Assembly (NCBI GenBank): GCA_022562895.1
Contig: JADFOK010000023.1
Location: forward strand, 1-41,189
Source of the DNA: Bacteroidota bacterium
GTDB taxonomy: Bacteria > Bacteroidota > Bacteroidia > Flavobacteriales > Flavobacteriaceae
Direction: 5' to 3'
Length of the DNA: 41,189 nucleotides
Positions within the stretch are counted from its first letter, which is position 1; each line of letters opens with the position of its first letter. Made by a program: the position numbers and the translations under genes. The notes under the pieces are model-generated. The model ran no database searches and was not told the DNA's origin. It saw only the letters and a program-made list of their open reading frames with translations. Positions 34,561-41,189 of this stretch are shown in pieces.

Positions 34561-35814
34561 CTATTCTTCCGGTTTTAATTTTACTTCTACCAACTCTATT
34601 TTTGTGTTGGAAACTTCAAGGATATTAAAAATATATCCTTCTATTTCAATAATTTCGTCTTGTTCAGGAATTTCTTCCGTATAGTTAACTATCATCCCTC
34701 CCAGAGTTTCATAATTTTCTTTTTCTGGAAATTTTAGTTTATATGTTTCATTGATGTAATCTACATCCAATCGTGCAGAAAAAATGTAATGTTTATTATT
34801 GATTTTGGTTTCTGTAAGTACAAGAGAATCGTGTTCATCTTCAATTTCGCCAAATAATTCTTCAATAATATCTTCAACAGTTATAATCCCAGAAGTTCCT
34901 CCATATTCGTCTATAACTACTGCAATACTTTTACTTTTTTTTGTTAATATATTGAGGACATCTTTAACCAACATGGTTTCTGGAACAAACACTACTGGAA
35001 TCAATATTTTTCTTAAACTAGTTGGTTTTTTAAACAACTCGAAAGAATGCACATACCCCAAAATATCATCTATATTTTCTTTGTAAATCAATATTTTTGA
35101 AAGTCCGGTTTTAGTAAATCGTTCACTTAATTCCTTTGGTGTGGTATAAATATTTACGGCAACTACCTCAGTACGAGGAATCATTACTTCTCGGGATTTG
35201 ACATCCGAAAAGTCCAATGCATTCTGAAATATTTGTATTTCGCTATCTATTTCATCAGTTTTTTCTATAGTTTCCATTTGTTCTGAAATGTAGTTTCCCA
35301 ATTCAATCTTACTAAAGCTTAATTGTACAGTATCGCCTTCGGTTTTAAAAAATACCTTGAGTATTTTATCTGAAATCCAAATAACAAATTCTGAAATAAC
35401 TGAAAATAACAGATAGAAAAAATAGGCAGGAACTGCAAAAAACTTTACCAGATTATTGGCATAAATCTGAAAAAATACTTTGGGTAAAAACTCGGCGGTA
35501 AATAAAATAATCAATGTAGAAATAATAGTTTGTATTATTAAGGCGATAAAACCTTCTAGGTTTATAAAACGCATTAAAAATTCACCCATATAAAAACCAT
35601 AAATAACTAAGGCTATATTATTGCCCACCAACATAGTAGCGATAAATTTTGAGGGGCGTTTTGTGAGTCTTTTAAGTACTTTGGACAGAAAATCGTTTTG
35701 TTTTTTTTCAATGGCAATATGAACTTTATTTGAGGAAATATAGGCGATCTCCATCCCTGAGAAAAAGGCAGAGAATATTAACATACTTATAATGATGATA
35801 ATACTGTTATCCAT
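34561..35814 (-). CDS. CNNM/CorC (hemolysin C-like) membrane protein
   Basis: A 417-residue inner-membrane protein with the CNNM layout: four hydrophobic segments in residues 1-160 (SAFFSGMEIAYISSN at the start), a CBS pair (REVMIPRTEVVAVN, then AVVIDEYGGTSGIITVEDII), the acidic EELFGEIEDEHD, and a C-terminal CorC_HlyC domain (YETLGGMIV). Such proteins are linked to magnesium or other cation efflux; in Flavobacteria the related GldE belongs to gliding, but the surrounding genes here are not gliding genes. The start is 26 bases after a small membrane protein gene. Confidence 0.9.
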   Translation of the reverse strand: MDNSIIIIISMLIFSAFFSGMEIAYISSNKVHIAIEKKQNDFLSKVLKRLTKRPSKFIATMLVGNNIALVIYGFYMGEFLMRFINLEGFIALIIQTIISTLIILFTAEFLPKVFFQIYANNLVKFFAVPAYFFYLLFSVISEFVIWISDKILKVFFKTEGDTVQLSFSKIELGNYISEQMETIEKTDEIDSEIQIFQNALDFSDVKSREVMIPRTEVVAVNIYTTPKELSERFTKTGLSKILIYKENIDDILGYVHSFELFKKPTSLRKILIPVVFVPETMLVKDVLNILTKKSKSIAVVIDEYGGTSGIITVEDIIEELFGEIEDEHDSLVLTETKINNKHYIFSARLDVDYINETYKLKFPEKENYETLGGMIVNYTEEIPEQDEIIEIEGYIFNILEVSNTKIELVEVKLKPEE

Positions 35815-35839
35815 AAATAAAGTTAATTATATTTTAAAT

Positions 35840-36040
35840 TTACTGGTTTTGGTTTCTCTTTTCCATTTTTTTTCTAAAATTTCTTTTAAAGAAAAACATA
35901 AAAATAGCAACAATAGTAAAGAATGCAAATAAATAAGCCCGGTTTCTGTCAACTTCCCAACTTGTCACTACCATATACACTGATAATCCGGCCATAATAA
36001 CGTAGGCATATTCAAAAAGACGATAAATATTATTTCTCAT
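35840..36040 (-). CDS. Small membrane protein between lptC and the CNNM gene
   Basis: A 66-residue protein starting at the ATG at 36040 (MRNNIYRLFEYAYV), with two hydrophobic helices (about 8-27 and 34-52) and a very basic tail. The start overlaps the lptC stop by 11 bases, which fits tight coupling; an ATG seven codons earlier (36061) is possible. I recognise no characterised family. Its fixed place inside an envelope operon suggests a small inner-membrane protein; the function is unknown. Confidence 0.72.
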   Translation of the reverse strand: MRNNIYRLFEYAYVIMAGLSVYMVVTSWEVDRNRAYLFAFFTIVAIFMFFFKRNFRKKMEKRNQNQ

Positions 36041-36605
36041 TTGTAGTTTCTTTTTTGTCAATTATTTGTACTCCCTGATTTTTTCGAGATAAAAAGGTAG
36101 TGAAATCTTCACTGGAATCAAACCGTTCTCCATCATTATAAGAGCCATCATTAAAAATTATTTGATACGGTAAATCTGTAAACACCCACTGGTTTTTCTG
36201 ATCCCAATAAAGTTGTTCTGCTTTTAAAATCAAACTATCGCTTCTTACCAATACAACATTTTTTCTTAGATCTACCATATTGGTAGCATCATATCTTATG
36301 GCATAATCTGCAGTAATAGTAGTTTTTTCCTTTTTTTCGTTCCAAAAATGTAAGATAATCCCTTCGGGAAATTCTTGGTAAGGAAAATTAAAATTTGAAT
36401 AATCTAGTAATCGTGGTGCAATAAGATTGGTAATTAATTTTCCTGAGTCGGTGTACTTCAGGTTTATATTTTTTCCTATTGCTACAGGAGCTTCATCTTT
36501 TAAATTCAACTTTTGTATGTTTTTATAATTCCCTTCACATGCAAAAAACGTAACGACAAAAACTATTGCCATCACGCTTTTAAACCTATTTTTATAAATT
36601 TTCAT
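36030..36605 (-). CDS. lptC: LPS export protein LptC
   Basis: LptC is the inner-membrane-attached periplasmic link that receives LPS from LptBFG and passes it to LptA. From the ATG at 36605 the product has 191 residues, starting with a signal/anchor (KSVMAIVFVVTFFAC; the Cys could be lipidated). The beta-jellyroll domain shows ITADYAIRYDATNMVDLRKN and VFTDLPYQIIFNDGS. It begins two bases after the TPR gene stop and overlaps the following small gene. An upstream extension to 36647 would lie within the TPR gene and lacks a signal sequence. Confidence 0.86.
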   Translation of the reverse strand: MKIYKNRFKSVMAIVFVVTFFACEGNYKNIQKLNLKDEAPVAIGKNINLKYTDSGKLITNLIAPRLLDYSNFNFPYQEFPEGIILHFWNEKKEKTTITADYAIRYDATNMVDLRKNVVLVRSDSLILKAEQLYWDQKNQWVFTDLPYQIIFNDGSYNDGERFDSSEDFTTFLSRKNQGVQIIDKKETTNEK

Positions 36606-36607
36606 TC

Positions 36608-37966
36608 TTATAAGTTCGGAACTCTCACACTTCCACCAATCCAACAACTAAAGGTAACAGATTTTCCTGCCATACCTTCACTAAAAATATCACTTGGACT
36701 TGGGGCACGACCTCTATAACTACTTGCTGCTGCTCTTGCGTTAGATGCAATGGAGGCATCAACACGAGCTGCTTTATCAGCCAGGCCTGCTGATAGCCAA
36801 TTTACCGCTCTTTTTTCAAAAACATTATTCCCACAGGCATTAGAGCTTTTAGAATACATTTGGGCAATTTTTAAATAACAAACTCCCATAGATGGTTTTT
36901 GTTGAACAGCCTTTCGGTAGTAACTTCTAGCTTTTCCGTAGTTTCCTTTTTTTCTGAAGTTCTCAGCAATACTATAATATACTCTTGCCTTATCACTTGG
37001 GTTTGTTTCTAATTCAGCAGCTTGATTATAATATTCTAAAGCTGTACTTCTTTTACCGTCTTTATCGGCTAGTCTTCCCAAATAATAAGCAGATTTTGCT
37101 GAGGGTTCTAGGGTATGTAACTGTTGAACCAATTGAAAAAATAATGGAGTATCACAATCTTTTGAATTTAAACGTCCAGCTGCTCTTCTTAACCATACAA
37201 TATCGTTTTTCTTTTCTTCAAAATCTCGAGTATATAGTGGTATTAGGTTTGGGCAATCTGCTAGACGTCCTAATTTACCATCTACACTTCCTTTTACTTT
37301 GCCATAAGCAATTAAATTTGTTTCGGAATTAGAAAGTTTTTTATTTTCTTTCTTGGTAAGTGATGTTCCAGCTTCTTGCTTATCCAATAAATGAGTAAGT
37401 ATGGTAGCCAATTTAATTTCTTCCATTTCAATCTTTGCGTAAACAACATCATACAGATCAAATACATCTTGTATGTCCATTTCACCTGCGTTAAATAGAT
37501 CTACAGCAAGAGAGAAATAGGTATATAAACTTTTAGGACTGGTAAAAGTTTTAAAATCTTTTTTATAAGCAGCATCAAATTCTTTGAATTGTGCTAACAT
37601 GGTTCCAATATTATTATCAAATTTAACTTGGGCTATATCAGCTAAGACCTTTCCCTCTTTGGTTTTACTAGGAAAGTATTGCATTCTGTATTCATAGGCT
37701 TTAATTAAATCATTTACCTTGTTTTTGTCCCCTTTTTTAATAAAATATTTAAACATTTTAACGCCGTATTGATAAGTAGCTAAGCTAAATTTTGGACATT
37801 CCTTTACCACTTTTTCGTAATAAGGTAATGCAGCGTTATAGTTTTTTGCTTTTGCAGGTTCGGCAAATAATGAAAGTGTTAAATGACAGTCATCGTCTGC
37901 CTGTGGAATTACCTTACTCACAACACTAAATACTAAAATAATGGCAAGTAAAATTGTCTTATTCAT
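36608..37966 (-). CDS. Exported TPR-repeat protein
   Basis: A 452-residue protein from the ATG at 37966, chosen because MNKTILLAIILVFSVVSKVIPQA is a signal peptide; the frame is open to 38071. Tetratricopeptide-like units occur near the start (NYNAALPYYEKVVKECPKF) and strongly at 320-400 from the start (KRSTALEYYNQAAEL, KGNYGKARSYYRKAVQQKP). The end has a cysteine-containing tail, GMAGKSVTFSCWIGGSVRVP, that I recall from related Bacteroidetes proteins. It is probably a periplasmic scaffold. It sits between an outer-membrane barrel gene and lptC, so a role in outer-membrane assembly is a reasonable guess. Confidence 0.82.
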   Translation of the reverse strand: MNKTILLAIILVFSVVSKVIPQADDDCHLTLSLFAEPAKAKNYNAALPYYEKVVKECPKFSLATYQYGVKMFKYFIKKGDKNKVNDLIKAYEYRMQYFPSKTKEGKVLADIAQVKFDNNIGTMLAQFKEFDAAYKKDFKTFTSPKSLYTYFSLAVDLFNAGEMDIQDVFDLYDVVYAKIEMEEIKLATILTHLLDKQEAGTSLTKKENKKLSNSETNLIAYGKVKGSVDGKLGRLADCPNLIPLYTRDFEEKKNDIVWLRRAAGRLNSKDCDTPLFFQLVQQLHTLEPSAKSAYYLGRLADKDGKRSTALEYYNQAAELETNPSDKARVYYSIAENFRKKGNYGKARSYYRKAVQQKPSMGVCYLKIAQMYSKSSNACGNNVFEKRAVNWLSAGLADKAARVDASIASNARAAASSYRGRAPSPSDIFSEGMAGKSVTFSCWIGGSVRVPNL

Positions 37967-38036
37967 CGCTTTATTTTTTATCAAAGAATTCGTGAATACT
38001 TTGCAATTCATTTTCATAATGTTAGTCTTTATTGTA

Positions 38037-39278
38037 TTAATCGTAATATCTTTTATCAAACCATTTATCATTTAATGATAAACTTAAAAATGTATTAAAA
38101 AAATTCTCCTGAACTAATCCTTGGTTTTTAGTACCTCGTACTCCAATTTCGAAACCAATATTAAAATTGGAAAATAATCTTCCTACGGGAAGACCAACCC
38201 CAAAAGATATGCCAAACTCATCAATATCTTCTCCTCTCACAGAAATTCCAGTTTCCTCAAAACGAATTCCTGCACGATACACTACTCTTTTCCAATAATT
38301 CCCGAAAGAGTTATAATTAGGAATAAAAAAACCACCCATTTTAAATTTGGAAGCATCTTTAAATTCTACATCATCGATGCTAAAAGTACGATTTACAAAA
38401 TTACTGGTTTTTTGACTAATATATTCAGCTCCAATAAACCAATTTTTCGGTTTCCCGATGCCGGCACCAAAGGAAATTTGAGAGGGAAATGTAAAGTCTG
38501 TATCTTCTACAGGAATTTCACGGGAATCAATAATTATCTGCCCCCCAGTCGGACCTACTAATATAGTTGTTAACTCCCGGAAATTTTCGGAAGTAAAATC
38601 GTTTTCAGGAGTATAAGTGATAGATGCGGAAAATTCTAAGCTTTCAGATACCATAGTTTTATATGCGGCTCCAAAATTAAAATTAAGTCCTATTAAATCC
38701 GATTTATTTATTTCCAATGTGGCAAATTGTAAATCGGTTATCTGATTAAATGCTGTGTTTTCAATATTACCAAAGTTATAATTAGTTTCAATTCCCACGC
38801 TTAATTTAGGAGTAATACTATAAGCCAAAGTTAGAAAAGCTTTGTTTAAACCACCTGTACCTGTATAATCAGTTGTTTCTTCTTCTAATTCTGAAATCAG
38901 TTTATATCCTACCGATGAAAATGGTATTAAACCAAAACTCGCACCAAACTTTCCCATTGGAATACCAATAGCTATATATTCTATAGAAGTTGATGTAGTA
39001 TTTTGTAATTCATCTTTTGTTTTTTGACTTACATATTTATAACTGGCAGCTACCGAAAAATTAACTAATTTCAGTCCGGCAATTCCAGCAGGGTTTTGAA
39101 GACTAAGGTGTATACTATCCATATAGACACTTATTCCTCCCATAGCTCTATTTTCCACACTCCCTTTAAACTTTAATTCTCCAATCCCAAAAAAGGAATA
39201 AGGTGACGAAGTACCTTCTTGTGCAAAAGAAACAATAGAATTAAAAAGAATTACTACAATTATAATACGCTTTAGCAT
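38037..39278 (-). CDS. FadL/PorV-like outer-membrane beta-barrel protein
   Basis: A 413-residue exported protein with a clear signal peptide (MLKRIIIVVILFNSIVSFAQ). Repeated amphipathic strands rich in glycine and aromatics follow, and its start GTSSPYSFFGIGELKFKGSV is common to Bacteroidetes barrels of the FadL/OmpP1 type. NRAMGGISVYMDSIHLSLQNPAGIAGL is the conserved N-terminal plug-like region. The substrate is unknown. The ATG overlaps the coaX stop by one base (TAATG on the minus strand), and the TPR gene follows after 70 bases. Confidence 0.84.
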   Translation of the reverse strand: MLKRIIIVVILFNSIVSFAQEGTSSPYSFFGIGELKFKGSVENRAMGGISVYMDSIHLSLQNPAGIAGLKLVNFSVAASYKYVSQKTKDELQNTTSTSIEYIAIGIPMGKFGASFGLIPFSSVGYKLISELEEETTDYTGTGGLNKAFLTLAYSITPKLSVGIETNYNFGNIENTAFNQITDLQFATLEINKSDLIGLNFNFGAAYKTMVSESLEFSASITYTPENDFTSENFRELTTILVGPTGGQIIIDSREIPVEDTDFTFPSQISFGAGIGKPKNWFIGAEYISQKTSNFVNRTFSIDDVEFKDASKFKMGGFFIPNYNSFGNYWKRVVYRAGIRFEETGISVRGEDIDEFGISFGVGLPVGRLFSNFNIGFEIGVRGTKNQGLVQENFFNTFLSLSLNDKWFDKRYYD

Positions 39279-40012
39279 TAATCTTTATTATGTTCTAATA
39301 TGAAATTTAATCCCTCTAATAAAAAATTAGAGTTCGCAAAGATGTCATTTTTTAAGCTATCTAACAAAAAATGAGCGTCTCCTCCTGTTAAAATAACTGT
39401 TAAATCCTTATATTTTTTTTTATAAGATGAAATAAACCCATCAATTTCGTTTAATACCCCTTTTACAACTCCCAAATGAATAGAACTTTCAGTTGAATCT
39501 CCAATTGATTTATCTATTATTTTTGTTTCCAATAACGGTAGATTCTCAGTAAACGTATTCAAAGAAATGTACCTCATGCTTAAACCCGGTGAAATTGCTC
39601 CTCCCAGGTACTCATTTTCCGAAGTTAAAAAATCGTAAGTTATACAACTTCCGGCATCTATAACTAAAGTGTTTTTATTGGGGTATTTTGCTGCTGCCGC
39701 ACTCACCAAAGCAATACGATCCACACCCAAAGTTTCAGGGGTTGCATATAAATTTGCAAAAGGAAGATTGGCTTTAGGGGTCAATATAAAAACGGCATAT
39801 CTTTTTTGTAATTCTGAAAGTTCATTTCCGGTAAATTTTCCAACCGATGACACTATAGCTTCTTTGATACCTGGATATAATTTATTTGTTTTTGATAATG
39901 TTTTAAAAAAATCTTCTTTTAAGCATCCAATATTATACTGAAGTATGTCTTTATTAAATACACCAAACTTTACGAGTGTGTTCCCTACATCAACGATTAA
40001 TTTCATAGTCAT
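39278..40012 (-). CDS. coaX: Type III pantothenate kinase
   Basis: CoaX phosphorylates pantothenate in the first committed step of coenzyme A synthesis. The 244-residue product has the ASKHA-fold motifs: LIVDVGNTLVKFGVF (5-19), TPETLGVDRIALV, VIDAGSCITYDF, LGGAISPGLSMR and VILTGGDAHFLLDSL. The start at 40012 (MTMKLIVDVGNT) could also be the second ATG at 40006. It is the first gene of the long minus-strand operon reaching ppiD, so its promoter should lie in 40013-40110; I see no clear minus-strand TAnnTTTG there. Confidence 0.95.
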   Translation of the reverse strand: MTMKLIVDVGNTLVKFGVFNKDILQYNIGCLKEDFFKTLSKTNKLYPGIKEAIVSSVGKFTGNELSELQKRYAVFILTPKANLPFANLYATPETLGVDRIALVSAAAAKYPNKNTLVIDAGSCITYDFLTSENEYLGGAISPGLSMRYISLNTFTENLPLLETKIIDKSIGDSTESSIHLGVVKGVLNEIDGFISSYKKKYKDLTVILTGGDAHFLLDSLKNDIFANSNFLLEGLNFILEHNKD

Positions 40013-40110
40013 TATTAAGTGGTCAAAAATACAACTTGTAAAAATACCTTCTTGTTAACCTAATATTAAAACAATCACAAAAGAAACAATATTTTTATTA
40101 AATTAATATT

Positions 40111-40139
40111 TTGAACAAAACAAAATAGACTTATATTTG
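40111..40139 (+). promoter_or_regulatory. Promoter of tRNA-Phe
   Basis: TTG at 40111-40113 (preceded by TT) and TATATTTG at 40132-40139 match the Bacteroidetes housekeeping -33 and -7 elements with an 18-base spacer, 12 bases before the tRNA 5' end. This is the cleanest promoter of this class in the window. Confidence 0.75.
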
Positions 40140-40151
40140 CGCTCCAATACA

Positions 40152-40224
<73 letters not shown>

Positions 40225-40230
40225 CACAGA

Positions 40231-40276
40231 AAAACCGTATTTATCTTACATATAAGATATTACGGTTTTCTTTTTT
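40231..40276 (+). terminator. Terminator hairpin after tRNA-Phe
   Basis: AAAACCGTA (40231-40239) pairs with TACGGTTTT (40261-40269). The stem continues inward as TATCTTA/TAAGATA around a CATA loop, with a small asymmetric bulge. A T-rich run (40271-40276) follows. It begins 6 bases after the mature tRNA 3' end. Confidence 0.75.
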
Positions 40277-40502
40277 CTATAGGGTGCTTATAAGGGTGTT
40301 TGAGAGGCTTAAAACTTGTAAAAACTCTAATAGTTCTCTTATCACTTTTGACCCATACAATATAGGTAATTATCTCTATTCTATTGATGGGGGGGTACTT
40401 TGAAAAAATCGAACTCAATTCTTGATATTGGGACGGGGGGTCTTCTCTCAAAGAAAACATCAATTTTTTTCAAAAACCCAAAAAAAAATATAAATTTCAA
40501 AA

Positions 40503-40670
40503 CCACCACTCGAGTCTATATTATATATAAGAAATGCAACTAAGGAATAGGTAAAACAACCCAAAAAGGCACATTAGGTAAAATACCCCAAAACTGGCAC
40601 TTTTAACCTTAAAACGTCATTAAATAAGAAATATGGCTTTCCACCACTAAGTACTATATTATATATAAGA
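40503..40670 (+). repeat. Direct repeat pair, 30 bases, 138 bases apart
   Basis: Copy one (40503-40532) and copy two (40641-40670) share CCACCACT, then five differing bases, then the identical 17-base block CTATATTATATATAAGA. Similarity fades afterwards but includes AAGGA. The shared blocks total 25 of 30 bases. Confidence 0.85.
40549..40603 (+). repeat. Imperfect tandem repeat, about 27 bases
   Basis: Copy one (40549-40575) starts AGGTAAAACAACCCAAAAAG and copy two (40576-40603) starts AGGTAAAATACCCCAAAACT; both continue GGCAC (copy one without the extra T) then A/T bases. It lies between the two copies of the 30-base direct repeat. Confidence 0.7.
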
Positions 40671-40690
40671 GATTGACTCAAGGAGGTAAT

Positions 40691-40762
40691 ATGGTTCTAT
40701 TAAAAAGAGGCAATTGGGGGTGTATGGGGGAGGTTGTTGTCTGTCCAAATATTTTCTACTAA
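40691..40762 (+). CDS. Possible 23-residue small ORF with strong Shine-Dalgarno
   Basis: ATG at 40691 is preceded at good distance by AAGGAGG (40680-40686), an unusually strong ribosome-binding sequence for this type of genome, where such sites are generally weak. The frame encodes MVLLKRGNWGCMGEVVVCPN plus IFY and stops at TAA 40760-40762. The coding sequence includes two GGGGG runs. It may be chance; there is no homology argument. It starts 20 bases after the second copy of the direct repeat. Confidence 0.18.
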   Translation: MVLLKRGNWGCMGEVVVCPNIFY

Positions 40763-40828
40763 GAATGAACCTATTTTTGGGAGGGTATTTCCTACCTTTA
40801 TACAATTAATTTGAAACTGATAAAGAAC

Positions 40829-40880
40829 ACTAAAAGGTGCGTTTATCCCGACATATAATCCGATAAACGTTACCTTTAGT
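40829..40880. repeat. 19-base inverted repeat (long hairpin)
   Basis: Left arm ACTAAAAGGTGCGTTTATC (40829-40847) and right arm GATAAACGTTACCTTTAGT (40862-40880) are near-perfect reverse complements, separated by 14 bases. No T run follows, so it is not an ordinary terminator. It lies about 130 bases before the lipoprotein start. Confidence 0.8.
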
Positions 40881-41007
40881 AATGATATAACAAGTTGGCA
40901 ACAATTTGACCCATTTAAAAATTACTTCTTATATTTAAAACAACCTTAGCCCCAACATTAAGATGAAAATTCAAGATAATTTTAAGCCATAACCTACTAA
41001 TATCAAA

Positions 41008-41189
41008 ATGATGAAAGCCTATTCTGTATACTTACTAATTCTATTCTCTATTTATTCGTTGACCATCTCATGTGATTTAAAAGTTATATACTATGAAATA
41101 AACGAAGAAGCTGAAAAATTCTTAGTTTATGAAATAGGACATGTATTTAAGATTGCGAATGAAAATTCTGATGAGAGTTCATACTTCAC
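41008..41189 (+). CDS. Lipoprotein, 5' part only (runs off the window)
   Basis: The frame is open from ATG 41008 (or ATG 41011) to the window end, about 60 codons. It begins MMKAYSVYLLILFSIYSLTISC, a lipoprotein signal whose lipobox is LTISC (Cys22), followed by an acidic DLKVIYYEINEEAEKFLVYE. No family is recognisable from this length. TATATTTA at about 40932 is a loose -7-like sequence. The signal peptide and lack of stops make it a real gene. Confidence 0.72.
   Translation, partial: MMKAYSVYLLILFSIYSLTISCDLKVIYYEINEEAEKFLVYEIGHVFKIANENSDESSYF

Larger units (their letters stand above)
40277..41007. other. Long intergenic region with repeats, no convincing gene
   Basis: No frame here has protein-like composition or a plausible length. 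The region is AT-rich but holds runs of G (40389-40395, 40435-40440, 40716-40720, 40726-40730). It contains a 30-base split direct repeat (40503-40532 and 40641-40670), a 27-base imperfect tandem pair (40549-40603) and a 19-base inverted repeat (40829-40880). It could be a decayed integration site downstream of the tRNA, a non-coding RNA region, or both; nothing recognisable of an integrase remains. Confidence 0.6.

Noticed and set aside
34561..35814. Calling the CNNM/CorC protein GldE (gliding motility)
   Set aside because: Domain content is the same, but no gliding genes are nearby and the lptC-ppiD context suggests the general CNNM/CorC paralogue.

Overview
The window reads as a low-GC Bacteroidetes chromosome segment, most likely from the family Flavobacteriaceae. 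The evidence is the gene set and order: an LptE-family lipoprotein, a TPR-like protein, secG, groES and groEL in a row; an exosortase of the XrtF type with its small membrane partner; surE, a small membrane protein and lpxB; and coaX followed by outer-membrane and LPS-export genes. TAnnTTTG-type -7 promoter elements and weak Shine-Dalgarno sequences fit as well. Almost all of it is housekeeping core genome. I see no phage, insertion sequence, CRISPR array, defence island or biosynthetic cluster, and no clearly new multi-gene system.

Layout. Bases 1 to about 445 are a fragment of an unrelated minus-strand gene, fused abruptly to the C-terminal third of a sigma-54 activator (446-1114). Then come lptE, a TPR-like protein, secG and groES-groEL, with a good -24/-12 (sigma-54 type) promoter match before groES and a strong terminator after groEL. 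From 5257 to 8050 lie the exosortase F pair (minus), a GAF/free-Met-sulfoxide-reductase-like protein (plus) and a MacB/FtsX-type permease (minus). purH (8182-9714) precedes a complete cell-elongation operon, mreB-mreC-mreD-mrdA-rodA (9780-15269). An OppC-like permease and a C-terminal processing protease follow on the minus strand.

surE, a small membrane protein, lpxB, an NlpC/P60 lipoprotein and comEC run on the plus strand (18790-23586). The minus-strand block 23655-29796 is a peptide-use cluster: a secreted dipeptidyl peptidase IV, two POT-family transporters and a secreted thioredoxin-like protein. The mevalonate-pathway genes mvaA and a GHMP kinase (30063-32295) are on the plus strand. 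The minus-strand cluster 32350-40012 is an envelope-biogenesis operon: coaX, FadL-like barrel, TPR protein, lptC, a 73-codon-frame membrane protein, a CNNM/CorC protein and a PpiD-like chaperone.

The window ends with tRNA-Phe (GAA) and about 780 bases without a convincing gene, rich in direct repeats and containing a long hairpin, before the start of a lipoprotein gene cut by the window edge.

Points that most deserve a second look: the sigma-54-like promoter of groESL close to a sigma-54 activator gene; the chimeric joint near base 445; a GC-rich palindrome inserted in frame in the dipeptidyl peptidase; a 45-bp tandem duplication in the processing protease; and the repeat-rich zone downstream of tRNA-Phe.
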